A stretch of DNA of 64,000 nt from Bog-105 sp965277435 (lineage in GTDB: Bacteria > Acidobacteriota > Terriglobia > Bryobacterales > Bryobacteraceae): positions 6,014,001-6,078,000 of the forward strand of contig OZ255821.1 of assembly GCA_965277435.1 (NCBI GenBank), written 5' to 3'. The notes below the pieces were generated by a model that searched no databases, was not told the origin of the DNA, and saw only the letters and a list, made by a program, of their open reading frames with translations. This document shows, in pieces, positions 1 through 9,259 of this stretch (position 1 is the first letter of the stretch; each line of letters begins with the position of its first letter). A program made the translations under genes and the position numbers.

Positions 1-1
1 C

Positions 2-1969
2 GTGCAGCGGGGATCAGGCGCAGCCGAAGATCTTGCGAAACGTATGGGCAACGAGGCGCCTCTGGACGCCGCCAAGCTGGTCTATTTCTCCTCGCTTTCA
101 ACCGCTACAAACGCCCTGCAGGGCCTGACGGCGGAGGAGGTTGCCGCTTACCTCTGCGCACCGGATCGCGACGTAGCCCAATTCGGACCGGGTCTTTTAA
201 CCGCGCTAGAAGATGAAAGCTGGTATCTGCACCGGCGTACCGATGATCGCTGGCATTACCGCGAAGTAAAGAACGTCAACTCGAGGATCAAGCAGGACGC
301 GAGTGTCATGACCGAAGACCTGCGGCGTAAGCAGGTTAAAGAGCATCTCGAGAAACAATTCAAGCCAGGTCAAGCCAGCAACGGAACCAAGCCAGCTTAT
401 CAACGCTCGCTCGTGTTCCCGGCGATCGATGATATCAAGCTCGACAGTACCGAGGTGACACTGGTAATCAGCGAGCCCTCGCCACTCAATGAGTCGCGCG
501 AAGACGGACTTCATCCCGATCTGCGGCACTTCTGGCACCAGGAGCCGTGGAAAAACCGCGTTCTTTTTCTTACCGGAACCGACGGATTCGCGGCCGCAAA
601 AGAAAACGCAGCTTACGTGAAAGCCGCGGACGACCTGATCGCTGAATTTCGTTCTGAAGGCCGTGATGACCGCGGTCCGGAAGTGAAGCAAGCTAAAGAT
701 GCCTTTGAACGAGCGAGCAAGAACCTGCGTTCGGCGCTGCGGGAGTGTTTCACCAAGCTGCTCTTCCCGAGCGAGGACGGGCTGACTCCGGCCAGCTTGA
801 AGTTCGAATTCGCGGCCAATAAATATGTAGGCGAAGAGACCATCCTGGATTCACTCCGTGACGAACAGAAATTCCGTGCCGACGCCAAACAGGAGTCCTT
901 CCGCCAGGAATTCGAGGAAGTCATTTTTGCGCAGCAAACCATGCCATGGAAAGACATTCTCTCGACCATGGGCCGCCGCCCGGACTGGTACTGGACGCCA
1001 CCGGGCGCCATCGAAACGCTGAAACAGCAATGTCTTTTGAAAGGTATCTGGCGAGATGAAGACAATGGCTACGTTCGCAAGGGACCTTTCCCTAAAGAGA
1101 AAGCCACTGTCAAAATCTCGTTGATTTCGCGCGACGACAAAACCGGGAAAGCCGTTCTGAACGTGGAGGCCCGCCACGGCGACCGGGTTCACTATCAGGC
1201 AGGATCCGCTGGAGTAACCAGCGCATCGCCGATGGTCGAGGGAGGGCGTCTCGAAACCTCGGAAATGGCCATCAGCTTCCTGGCCATCGATTCGACCGGC
1301 CAACATGAATCCGGCGCGCCATCTGCCTGGAAAAATACGATCCAACTTCGATACAAGATCAGTTCGCGGGATGGCGCCAATGTTCTGGAACTCGAATCAG
1401 CGCCCCCGGCAGGCATGCGCTTCACGTTTGACGGTTCCGATCCCAAGTACGGTCAGGCTTACAGCGGACCGGTCGCCATCCCGGCGGACGCCGCGCTAAT
1501 TCAAGCCATCGCCGAGCGGGATGACATCTGGTCGAACAAGACCGAGGTCAAGCCGCCGCCTCCTGGGAAAAAAGTGATTATCGACAAAGACGATGACATT
1601 GATCCGACCAAGCCGGCCACCTGGAATCGCCGATTAAAGCGGAACGACCGCAGAAGTTCGTTCGAGGCCATTGCCTTACTCAAGAAGTACAACGCGCACA
1701 TACTCGGCTTCAACTGGCAGTTTAATACTGACGAGGATCACGACCGGTGGCTTGAAGTGAGCGCCGGAGGCCGCATGAAGTTTGGACCGGAGGAACTGGA
1801 AGCGCTGGTATCCGGCACCGACGCTCAGTTGCCAGCTTCGGATGATACGCAACGATTGGACGCCTCGCTGAAGCTTGGACGTCTGGAGTTTACGACGGGC
1901 GAGCAACTGCTGCAATTGGCGAAAGCCTTGGGCGAGGAAGTTCGGAAAGAAGAGGTGGTCCAGAAATGA
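2..1969 (+). CDS. DUF499-family anti-phage-associated ATPase (5' truncated by window edge)
   Basis: The reading frame is open from the first bases of the window, so this is the C-terminal part (about 655 residues) of a larger protein; the Walker motifs expected at the N-terminus lie outside. The tail is rich in charged residues and resembles DUF499 proteins, AAA-type ATPases found next to DUF1156 methyltransferases. Around residues 470-500 a segment containing FTFDGSDPKYGQAYSGP resembles the chitobiase-C-terminal (CHB_HEX_C) beta-sandwich. The stop overlaps the start of the next gene by 4 bases (ATGA), so the genes are translationally coupled. I infer that it powers the defence complex. Family assignment rests on the tail and on the neighbours; the catalytic part cannot be seen here. 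Confidence 0.7.
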   Translation: MQRGSGAAEDLAKRMGNEAPLDAAKLVYFSSLSTATNALQGLTAEEVAAYLCAPDRDVAQFGPGLLTALEDESWYLHRRTDDRWHYREVKNVNSRIKQDASVMTEDLRRKQVKEHLEKQFKPGQASNGTKPAYQRSLVFPAIDDIKLDSTEVTLVISEPSPLNESREDGLHPDLRHFWHQEPWKNRVLFLTGTDGFAAAKENAAYVKAADDLIAEFRSEGRDDRGPEVKQAKDAFERASKNLRSALRECFTKLLFPSEDGLTPASLKFEFAANKYVGEETILDSLRDEQKFRADAKQESFRQEFEEVIFAQQTMPWKDILSTMGRRPDWYWTPPGAIETLKQQCLLKGIWRDEDNGYVRKGPFPKEKATVKISLISRDDKTGKAVLNVEARHGDRVHYQAGSAGVTSASPMVEGGRLETSEMAISFLAIDSTGQHESGAPSAWKNTIQLRYKISSRDGANVLELESAPPAGMRFTFDGSDPKYGQAYSGPVAIPADAALIQAIAERDDIWSNKTEVKPPPPGKKVIIDKDDDIDPTKPATWNRRLKRNDRRSSFEAIALLKKYNAHILGFNWQFNTDEDHDRWLEVSAGGRMKFGPEELEALVSGTDAQLPASDDTQRLDASLKLGRLEFTTGEQLLQLAKALGEEVRKEEVVQK

Positions 1970-2583
1970 CTAAGATTCTGGGGTTCGGACATGCGCCCGA
2001 ACGGGAACAGCATCATTTTGTGGTGTCGGTGGGCCGCGCGGGTTCCGATGTACAGATCCACGAAGTGTTTCATGAAAACGAAAGCGGACCACAACTGGAC
2101 GGCGCAAATCTTCGCTGCGTACTCACCTGGGATCGATGGATACGGATCGATGCATTCGTCGCCGACGAGTTCAACCGCCGCCTGCGTGACCAGCGGATCC
2201 GTACACAACGCTGGAAAACAGGTTTGAATCCCGTCAGCCGTCTTCTTGGTAAGGAACTCGTGCTGCTTGCCTGGGCGATCGAAATGGCGGAGCCGGAACA
2301 GGCTGCGAGCGCGCTCGCGAACTGGCAGGGTCTGGCACCCGAAGAACGCTGGTGGCTCTACACCATGACCGCGGCCCAGACCGGGCATGCCTGGCGAGGA
2401 CGTGAGCGAGGTTGGCGTCGTGCTTTGCAGTTCGCGTTATGTGAAAACCCTGTCACTGCGACGGGCCTGGCGACCGCCGCGCCCGAGCGCAAAGGCATGC
2501 TCAAGCGGCCGCGAGCAGATTCCCAACAGAACACACTCTGGCGGAGAAAGCTGGCCCTGGCGGGCGGAGCCGTATCCCTGTGA
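1966..2583 (+). CDS. DUF3780-family anti-phage-associated protein
   Basis: This is a 205-residue protein beginning MTKILGFGHAPEREQHHF. It carries the motif TAAQTGHAWRGRERGWRRAL followed by FALCENPV, which I recognise as typical of DUF3780, a family of unknown biochemical role encoded between DUF499 and DUF1156 genes in defence clusters. There is no signal peptide or membrane segment, so it should be cytoplasmic. It overlaps the preceding gene by 4 bases (ATGA) and its stop overlaps the GTG start of the next gene (GTGA), so the three are tightly coupled. It may be an adaptor or DNA-recognition subunit; that is inference only. Confidence 0.75.
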   Translation: MTKILGFGHAPEREQHHFVVSVGRAGSDVQIHEVFHENESGPQLDGANLRCVLTWDRWIRIDAFVADEFNRRLRDQRIRTQRWKTGLNPVSRLLGKELVLLAWAIEMAEPEQAASALANWQGLAPEERWWLYTMTAAQTGHAWRGRERGWRRALQFALCENPVTATGLATAAPERKGMLKRPRADSQQNTLWRRKLALAGGAVSL

Positions 2584-5500
2584 CCGAGACAGCACCCGAA
2601 ATCCTCGAGGTCAACGCTGCGGAATCGTCCGCGGAGACCAGCGAATTAGTCGCGAAGACGTTCATCGAAACGCAGTTCCCGGTTTCGCTGCTCTCGAAGG
2701 AGTGCTACAAGGAACGGAAAGCCGGGGCCGGCCAGACATTAACGGCATTGGGTAGCTACTGGAAAGGCCGCAAACCGCTCATACTTGTTCGAGCTTGCAT
2801 CCTTGGCTGCTTGCTGCCGGCAACCGGCGACCCCAAAGGCGATCGCGAACTTTTCCTGCAGATCATGCTGATGGATGAGGCTGGCTTGAAGAAGCGATGG
2901 CAGAAAAGCATTCCGGCAAAGGTCGTGCTGGAAAGGCTCGGGACTGCAGTCTGCGGTGACGACATCGTGGGATCGAAATGGAGGAGCGGCGTCTCGCTCG
3001 AGATCAGAAAAGCTTTGCAGGCACGCGCTTTCAAGCGCATGAGCTACGACGAGAAGCTGGAATACTGCTTGCGGCCGGAAGAGATGGCCGAGGATGCCTG
3101 GAAAGACGTCTGGCCCACTGTGAACCGCCGCTTGAAAACCAGCGTTTCGTCGCTGCCTGAACTGATCGAAGAACTGGGAAAACGCTGTTTTGGACACCGC
3201 CCTCGCGTAGCCGATACCTTTTGTGGAGGCGGCAGTATCCCGTTCGAAGCCGCCCGGATGGGCTGCGATGTTCACGCCTCGGATTTGAACCCGATTGCGG
3301 CCATGCTTACCTGGGGCGCGCTAAATGTTATTGGCGCCAAGGACGATGTCACCGAGCGCCTGGCTAAGGTCCAGAAATCCGTCGCCGCCAAAGTACGACG
3401 AACCATCGACGACTTGGGAGTGGAGGAAGGAACGGCGGGATGGCGGGGCAAGGTTTATCTCTATTGCCTCGAAGTCAAGTGCCCGCGCACCGGCTGGCTG
3501 ATTCCGCTTGCACCAAGCTGGGTTATTAGCGAAACCCACAGTGTCATTGCCGAGTTGGTGCCCGACGAAAAGCATAAGCGGTTCGAGATCGAGATCATCA
3601 GCGGGGTGTCGAAGACGCGGCTGGAACAGGCAAGGCAAGGGACCGTCCGCGACGGCTTGGTCTGTCATCCGCTCTTCCCAAAGGAACAGACTCCGCTCCG
3701 CACGATACGCGGCGACGGACAGCCGAACGCCAACTGCTGGGGAAATTCTCTTCGATTGTGGACCAAATCGGATGTGGTTCCGCATGCGGATGATATTTAC
3801 CAGGAGCGGCTCTATTGCATTCAATGGACTAGGACGCGTTATGACCAGGAGCTTGGCCGTGACGTAACCGAAACCGAATTCCGTTCGGTCGAGAAGGGTG
3901 ATCTGAGACGGGAGCGGCTGGTGCTGGAAGAGGTGAGCCGGAATCTCTCGGAATGGCAGAACGCAGGATTAATTCCTGATTCAACTATTGAGTCTGGCGA
4001 TAAGACCGACGAGCCAATGCGCACGCGTGGCTGGACCCACTGGCACCACTTGTTCCACCCGCGTCAATTGCTAACGCTGGCCCTCTACAAGTGGGAGATC
4101 GACCGGATTGAGGATACGGTGTTGCAGGGGGCGATGGGGCTTGTTTTCTGCAGAGTTATAGACTGGTGCAGCCGACTGTCGCATTGGGATTCCAGTCGGG
4201 ACCAAGCCTCTCATACCTTTTACAATCAGGCGTTCAATACTTTTAACAACTACAGCGTTCGAGGCATCGCTTACCTTGAGAACTTGTCGATGACGTCGAT
4301 GCCGAGCGAGATGGTTTGGTCATCGGCACATGAGGTCGCAGTCTGCACTGCCGGGTTGCACCGCACGGGTGACGATTTCTTCATCACTGATCCTCCATAT
4401 GGCGATGCAGTCAATTATCACGAGATCACAGAATTCTTTATAGCTTGGATGCGAAGAAGACCGCCAACCAAGTTCGCGCAGTGGACCTGGGACAGTCGGA
4501 GAGCGCTAGCGGTAAGAGGCAACGGCATTGATTTTACAAAGAGCATGGTTGAGACTTACTCTGCTCTGACAGAACACATGTCACCGAATGGTATGCAGGT
4601 CGTTATGTTCACGCACAACGATCCATCGGTGTGGGCCGGAGTTACGCTCATTCTTTGGGCAGCGGGCCTACAAGTGACGGGGGTTTGGAATGTGCGCACG
4701 GAAACTTCGAGTGACCTAAAACAGGGAAATTTCGTCCAAGGCACTGCTCTGATGATTCTCCGCAGGCGCACCGGTGACGACAACGCCTGGTCTCACAAGA
4801 TGAAAAAACGAATCCGGGGTGCCGTCGAAAACACGATTGAATTCATGATGCGCATCGAGAAGGGAGAAGAGCCGAACTTCTGTGACGCTGATTATCTTCA
4901 TTCTGCCTATGCCGCAGCCCTGGAAGTACTAACGCAGCACAAGACTCTGGATAACCAGGATATAGCTTCTGAAATCTTCAGAGATGACAGTCAAATCAGA
5001 AAAACCATCGAGAGTTTGCTGGAAGACGCAAGACGCTTCGCTTCGGAATTTCTCGTTCCGAGAAAGCTCGATCTCGTCGAGCGTGTCGCAGCCGCCGGGG
5101 GTCTAAGCGGCAAAGAGATCTGGGCGGACTGCGCGCCCGAAGAGCGATTTTTCTTGAAAGGCGTCGAATTGGAAAATGCCGGCGAGCTTCGCGTAGGAGC
5201 ATTTCAAGAAACTGCCCGCGGATTCGGCATCGACGAATACAAGTTCCATATGCCCGCGGTACAGGCCAACAACGCTCGCCTGAAGACCGCTAAAGAGTGG
5301 AAAGGCAGTCATATTCTCGACCGCGGGGACTCGGTTTCAAATACCGACGACTTCGGCTCTTCCGTCGTCCGCCACGCGCTCTATGGCATTTATCTGGCCA
5401 TGGAAAAACAAGATCTCCGCGCCGCCATTACGTGGTTCGAAAAATTTATGCCCGAGTATTGGGACCGCCGGAAGCGGCTGCTCGGAATTCTCGAGTTTCT

Positions 5501-5585
5501 GGCCACCGCCAGTGCTCCTTGGCGGCAGGAAGAAGCACGCTGGGCGCGCGATCTGGCCGGCGCCGTCCTGAACCACGGCAGTTAG
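2580..5585 (+). CDS. DUF1156-domain adenine/cytosine-N4-type DNA methyltransferase
   Basis: A 1001-residue protein with a GTG start that overlaps the upstream stop. Residues ~25-95 match the DUF1156 N-terminus (FIETQFPVSLLSKECYKERK). The SAM-binding motif I, ADTFCGGGSIPFEA, is near residue 213 and the catalytic motif IV, TDPPYGDAVNY, near residue 604. DPPY points to amino-methylation of adenine N6 or cytosine N4. The roughly 390-residue insert between motifs I and IV is large and presumably holds target recognition or partner-binding domains; it contains a CPRTG stretch and a later WTHWHHLFHPRQL stretch. The gene sits in the middle of the defence operon, so it probably marks self DNA or acts as the modifying arm of a restriction-like system. 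Confidence 0.85.
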   Translation: MTETAPEILEVNAAESSAETSELVAKTFIETQFPVSLLSKECYKERKAGAGQTLTALGSYWKGRKPLILVRACILGCLLPATGDPKGDRELFLQIMLMDEAGLKKRWQKSIPAKVVLERLGTAVCGDDIVGSKWRSGVSLEIRKALQARAFKRMSYDEKLEYCLRPEEMAEDAWKDVWPTVNRRLKTSVSSLPELIEELGKRCFGHRPRVADTFCGGGSIPFEAARMGCDVHASDLNPIAAMLTWGALNVIGAKDDVTERLAKVQKSVAAKVRRTIDDLGVEEGTAGWRGKVYLYCLEVKCPRTGWLIPLAPSWVISETHSVIAELVPDEKHKRFEIEIISGVSKTRLEQARQGTVRDGLVCHPLFPKEQTPLRTIRGDGQPNANCWGNSLRLWTKSDVVPHADDIYQERLYCIQWTRTRYDQELGRDVTETEFRSVEKGDLRRERLVLEEVSRNLSEWQNAGLIPDSTIESGDKTDEPMRTRGWTHWHHLFHPRQLLTLALYKWEIDRIEDTVLQGAMGLVFCRVIDWCSRLSHWDSSRDQASHTFYNQAFNTFNNYSVRGIAYLENLSMTSMPSEMVWSSAHEVAVCTAGLHRTGDDFFITDPPYGDAVNYHEITEFFIAWMRRRPPTKFAQWTWDSRRALAVRGNGIDFTKSMVETYSALTEHMSPNGMQVVMFTHNDPSVWAGVTLILWAAGLQVTGVWNVRTETSSDLKQGNFVQGTALMILRRRTGDDNAWSHKMKKRIRGAVENTIEFMMRIEKGEEPNFCDADYLHSAYAAALEVLTQHKTLDNQDIASEIFRDDSQIRKTIESLLEDARRFASEFLVPRKLDLVERVAAAGGLSGKEIWADCAPEERFFLKGVELENAGELRVGAFQETARGFGIDEYKFHMPAVQANNARLKTAKEWKGSHILDRGDSVSNTDDFGSSVVRHALYGIYLAMEKQDLRAAITWFEKFMPEYWDRRKRLLGILEFLATASAPWRQEEARWARDLAGAVLNHGS

Positions 5586-5594
5586 TCCTCCACC

Positions 5595-8312
5595 ATGCTT
5601 GGGCGCTTTTCTTCCAGGCGTATCGCCTTAAACGAGTCGTTTCTCAACGAGCGTTTGGCGCAGGCGCGTGCCTACGACCGGATTGCCGGCTATTTCCGCA
5701 GCTCGATTTTCGAGATCGCCGGCGAGGGGTTTGAGGCGGTGACGGGACCCGTGCGAATCGTTTGCAATTCGGGTTTGGATCCGGAAGATGTGCGCACCGC
5801 GCAAGCGGCGAAACTCGCTATGCGGCAAGAGTGGAACGCCGCCCAACCGCAGGAAATGCGCCAGTTCGGGCGCAAACGCTATGAACGGCTCGCCGCGCTG
5901 CTGCGCGAGGAGCAAGTCAAGATTCGCGTGCTGCCCGATCAACACTTCGGGCTCATTCATGGGAAAGCGGGCGTCGTCCGGTTCAGGGACGGCAGCGCCA
6001 CCTCCTTTCTAGGATCTATCAATGAAACCCAGGAAGCTTGGTGCCGCCACTATGAGCTCCTTTGGGAAGATGACTCGCCCGAAAGCGTGCACTGGGTGCA
6101 AGAGGAGTTCGATGCGCTCTGGAAGCACGCCGCCGCCCAAAACCTGGCGGATGCCATCGTCGAAGATGTTCAATACATTCTCCGGCGCAAAGTAGTTTCG
6201 GTGTCGGCCTGGCGCAAAGAGGCGGAGGCGGCGTCGCCATTCAAGGAAGCCCCCGCTGAACGCGACGGACCGGGCCTGCTGCCCCATCAGAAATACTTCG
6301 TCTCTACCGTTCTGCGTGAAGTCAAAACCTTCGGCGCGGCGCGGTTCCTGCTGGCGGACGAAGTCGGTCTCGGCAAAACGATCCAGATGGGCATGGCGGC
6401 GGCTTTGCTAGCGCTAAGCGACTGGCGTCCCGTGCTGGTGCTTTGCCCGAAGAACCTGACGCCGCAGTGGCAGGACGAATTGCTCAAGATGCTGCAGCTT
6501 CCTTCCGCGCGGTGGTCGGGCCGCGGCTGGATCACGGAAGCGGGTGTAGAACATCCGGAGCCGCTCACGGAATGTCCACGTAAAATCGGTATCGTATCCA
6601 CCAGCTTGATCACCGCAAAGGTAGCTGGGGTCGAGGCGCTGTTGACCAAAGATTACAGTTGCGTGGTGCTGGACGAAGCACATCGAGCGCGCCGGGCCAA
6701 CGGGCAATCGAACAAAGGCGAGCCTAATAATCTGATGGCCTTCATGACGAAGCTGGCAAGGCGTACTGCGACCATGCTTTTAGGCTCTGCTACACCTATC
6801 CAGTTGGACCGTGGCGAGCTGTACGATTTAGTGGAACTGTTGAGCACGGGGCATGACCGCGTGCGGGGAGCGCCGGGAAGCTGCTGGCGCGATCGCGAGC
6901 GGGCTCTTGATATGATTTCGGGCGCGGTTCCCGCGTTCGACTCTATAGACGAGTGTTGGCGCTGGCTCGCCAACCCGCTTCCTCCAGCCTGGGAAAAGGA
7001 CCGCTGGCATGTTGTTGAGAGGCTGTGGGGTGAATTGCGCGAGATCGAAGGCTTGAAAGACAGCCGCTGGCAAGCACCTCCCGGGATTGTGCAGAAGTTT
7101 TCGCGGAAGCTCAGCTCCGCTCTGCGCGATGAATTCCCGAACCTGATCGCGCAGCACAATCCATTTATCCGGCACGTGGTGAAGCGTACCCGGCATATGT
7201 TGACCGAACCGCGCAACGGGCGTGATCCCTACTTCAAGAAAGTGCAAGTGATTCTGGAGTGCGATGGCGATAAAGACGCGCTCGAAATGCCTCCCAAAAT
7301 GGCGGAAGCGTACCAGAACGCCAGGGAATTTTGCCGTTTGCTCGCGAAGCGCAAACCGGGCGCCGGTATTTTGAAAACCTTGCTGCTCCGGCGCATCGGA
7401 TCGAGCTTATATTCCGGCCTGGCCACTGCGCAGAAATTGCGCGGCGTGGACGACTCGTTGTGGGACGAAGAAGACGACGAGAAAACTAAGGAGAGCACGG
7501 TGGACCTGACTGCCGATGAGCAAAAGATGCTCACATCGTCGATCGACGCCATGCGTGCCGCGGGTGATAACGATCCAAAACTCGAGGTGGCGGTCCGCTA
7601 TCTTCGCGAACATGGCTGGGCCGAAAAGGGCTGCATTATCTTCAGCCAGTATTTCGATACGGTCTGGTGGTTTGCGAAGCATATCTCACAACTTTTTCCG
7701 GAACTCGAAGTCGGAGTATATGCCGGTGGCGCAAAATCGTTTCTTTTGCGAGCCGGCGTAGAGCAGCCGGCAACGCGGGAAGATTTGAAGCGCTACGTGC
7801 AGGAACGGCGGATCAAGCTGCTGGTGGCGACCGATGCGGCGAGCGAGGGGCTGAACCTGCAGCGCCTTCAGACGCTGATCAACCTCGATCTGCCATGGAA
7901 TCCGGCGCGGCTTGAGCAGCGGAAAGGACGCATCGACCGTATCGGTCAAATGGCGGACACGATCTATCTTTTGAATCTTCGCTACAAAGATTCGGTCGAA
8001 GACGATGTTCACAGAAGACTTTCCGAGCGGCTGCAGCAGGTGCGCGAGGTGTTCGGAACAATTCCAGACCATCTGGAAGATGTTTGGGTCGATACAGCGC
8101 TAGGAGAGATCGAATCCGCTCGCGAACTCATTGACGCTCAACCGAAGAAGCACCCGTTCGATACTCGCTATAACGACTCTACGGACGATTCCGGTTGGGA
8201 CCAATGCTCGACGGTGTTGAACCGGCTTGAGGTAGCGGCAGAACTCCGAAAAGGCTGGGGCGAAAAGCCTGTTGTGGCGAGCCGAACGATTCAGCAGCCT
8301 GAGCAAGCTTGA
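5595..8312 (+). CDS. PLD-nuclease / SNF2-type helicase fusion, anti-phage protein
   Basis: This 905-residue protein has an N-terminal phospholipase-D-like domain (residues ~10-200) with one HKD-like motif: HGK at ~122, Asp in RFRDG at ~131 and GSIN at ~138. A superfamily 2 (SNF2/RapA-like) helicase follows: motif I DEVGLGKT (~255), motif II LDEAH (~359), motif III GSATP (~396), motif V ATDAASEGLNL and motif VI RKGRIDRIGQ (~776). One HKD motif per chain implies dimerisation for nuclease activity. The ATG lies 9 bases after the methyltransferase stop with no clear Shine-Dalgarno, which suggests coupling. It is the likely DNA-translocating and cleaving effector; phage specificity is unknown. Confidence 0.85.
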   Translation: MLGRFSSRRIALNESFLNERLAQARAYDRIAGYFRSSIFEIAGEGFEAVTGPVRIVCNSGLDPEDVRTAQAAKLAMRQEWNAAQPQEMRQFGRKRYERLAALLREEQVKIRVLPDQHFGLIHGKAGVVRFRDGSATSFLGSINETQEAWCRHYELLWEDDSPESVHWVQEEFDALWKHAAAQNLADAIVEDVQYILRRKVVSVSAWRKEAEAASPFKEAPAERDGPGLLPHQKYFVSTVLREVKTFGAARFLLADEVGLGKTIQMGMAAALLALSDWRPVLVLCPKNLTPQWQDELLKMLQLPSARWSGRGWITEAGVEHPEPLTECPRKIGIVSTSLITAKVAGVEALLTKDYSCVVLDEAHRARRANGQSNKGEPNNLMAFMTKLARRTATMLLGSATPIQLDRGELYDLVELLSTGHDRVRGAPGSCWRDRERALDMISGAVPAFDSIDECWRWLANPLPPAWEKDRWHVVERLWGELREIEGLKDSRWQAPPGIVQKFSRKLSSALRDEFPNLIAQHNPFIRHVVKRTRHMLTEPRNGRDPYFKKVQVILECDGDKDALEMPPKMAEAYQNAREFCRLLAKRKPGAGILKTLLLRRIGSSLYSGLATAQKLRGVDDSLWDEEDDEKTKESTVDLTADEQKMLTSSIDAMRAAGDNDPKLEVAVRYLREHGWAEKGCIIFSQYFDTVWWFAKHISQLFPELEVGVYAGGAKSFLLRAGVEQPATREDLKRYVQERRIKLLVATDAASEGLNLQRLQTLINLDLPWNPARLEQRKGRIDRIGQMADTIYLLNLRYKDSVEDDVHRRLSERLQQVREVFGTIPDHLEDVWVDTALGEIESARELIDAQPKKHPFDTRYNDSTDDSGWDQCSTVLNRLEVAAELRKGWGEKPVVASRTIQQPEQA

Positions 8313-8389
8313 AATTAGAGCCGGGTTACCGGCATCCAAACTCTCCATTCTCGCCACCATCGCAATAGGCAGATTGACAAACGGCGCTT

Positions 8390-9010
8390 TCACTGAAGCT
8401 TAGATACGCAGTCGTCCTCGGGATTCAGGGCCCTATGAGTTGCACCTATAAAGGACCCATACTTCACTGACAATTTGTCATTCGTAGAGGCCAGCCCGGA
8501 GATTGCGTCGCGTATCGCTGTTGCGTGGTCGAATCGGCTTACAGCAGCAGTATCACTGCATGGTGGTGGGTTCTTCAAATCGACTCCAGTCGCGGCAAAT
8601 TCCCTTATGAGTTGGTGGATTTGATCGTCCGTTTTGGCGATCTGAGCCGCCTCGGACAGCTTCGCTTCTTGTGCCCGTAAAAGAAGAAGTACTTTCGAAC
8701 CGTCAGCCTTGCTTCTTGCATTTGCGGCTGCTTGCTCGGCCAGATTTGTTTCTCTTTGCTTGACTAGGTTTTCTTGTTCCGCAATCGTCAGTTCCCGTTT
8801 TTCCTGGTCAACTTCCCTGGAATTGAGTAGTCTCTCTCTTTCATTTAGATCGTGGTTTAACTGCTGTTCTCTATCGTTCAGATCCCGTTCCCATTGCCAG
8901 ACATAGAGGAATGCAGCCGAGAACGCAGCAGAAAACACGAGGATCACAACGACGGTCGGCCACAGGTACCGGCGAGCGATACGCTCAGCAGTCTTTAAGT
9001 CAAACCACAC
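8390..9010 (-). CDS. Membrane-anchored coiled-coil protein, unknown function
   Basis: A 206-residue protein, convergent with the helicase gene, with a GTG start. It has one transmembrane segment at residues ~17-40 (WPTVVVILVFSAAFSAAFLY) followed by a long heptad-rich coiled coil (~45-110, repeats such as NDREQQLNHDLNERERLLN) and a poorly conserved C-terminal domain containing two Cys (PPPCSD and EDDC). I do not recognise a named family. Its topology (short cytoplasmic N-terminus, single helix, coiled coil) is seen in membrane scaffold or signalling subunits. Placement at the edge of the defence operon makes an accessory role possible, but the opposite orientation argues against co-transcription. 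Confidence 0.6.
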   Translation of the reverse strand: MWFDLKTAERIARRYLWPTVVVILVFSAAFSAAFLYVWQWERDLNDREQQLNHDLNERERLLNSREVDQEKRELTIAEQENLVKQRETNLAEQAAANARSKADGSKVLLLLRAQEAKLSEAAQIAKTDDQIHQLIREFAATGVDLKNPPPCSDTAAVSRFDHATAIRDAISGLASTNDKLSVKYGSFIGATHRALNPEDDCVSKLQ

Positions 9011-9259
9011 GCTTACGTTAACACTTCACTCCGCATCAATCACCAACTCATCTTTAAATCTTGGTGGCCATGGCAGGAGCCGTCCCGGCCTCTACCGTGT
9101 TAAAGGAGCGCGTTCAAACGGCCTTAGCCTTTTGGCTCGGAGCCCTCGAAACATCCGTAATGGTTCCTTTGCAACAGACCGCTAGTAATACCTTCCGACA
9201 CATAGGGATATTGCCAAGGATGGCAGCGCACCTTATCCTACAACCGAGAGGAATAAGGT

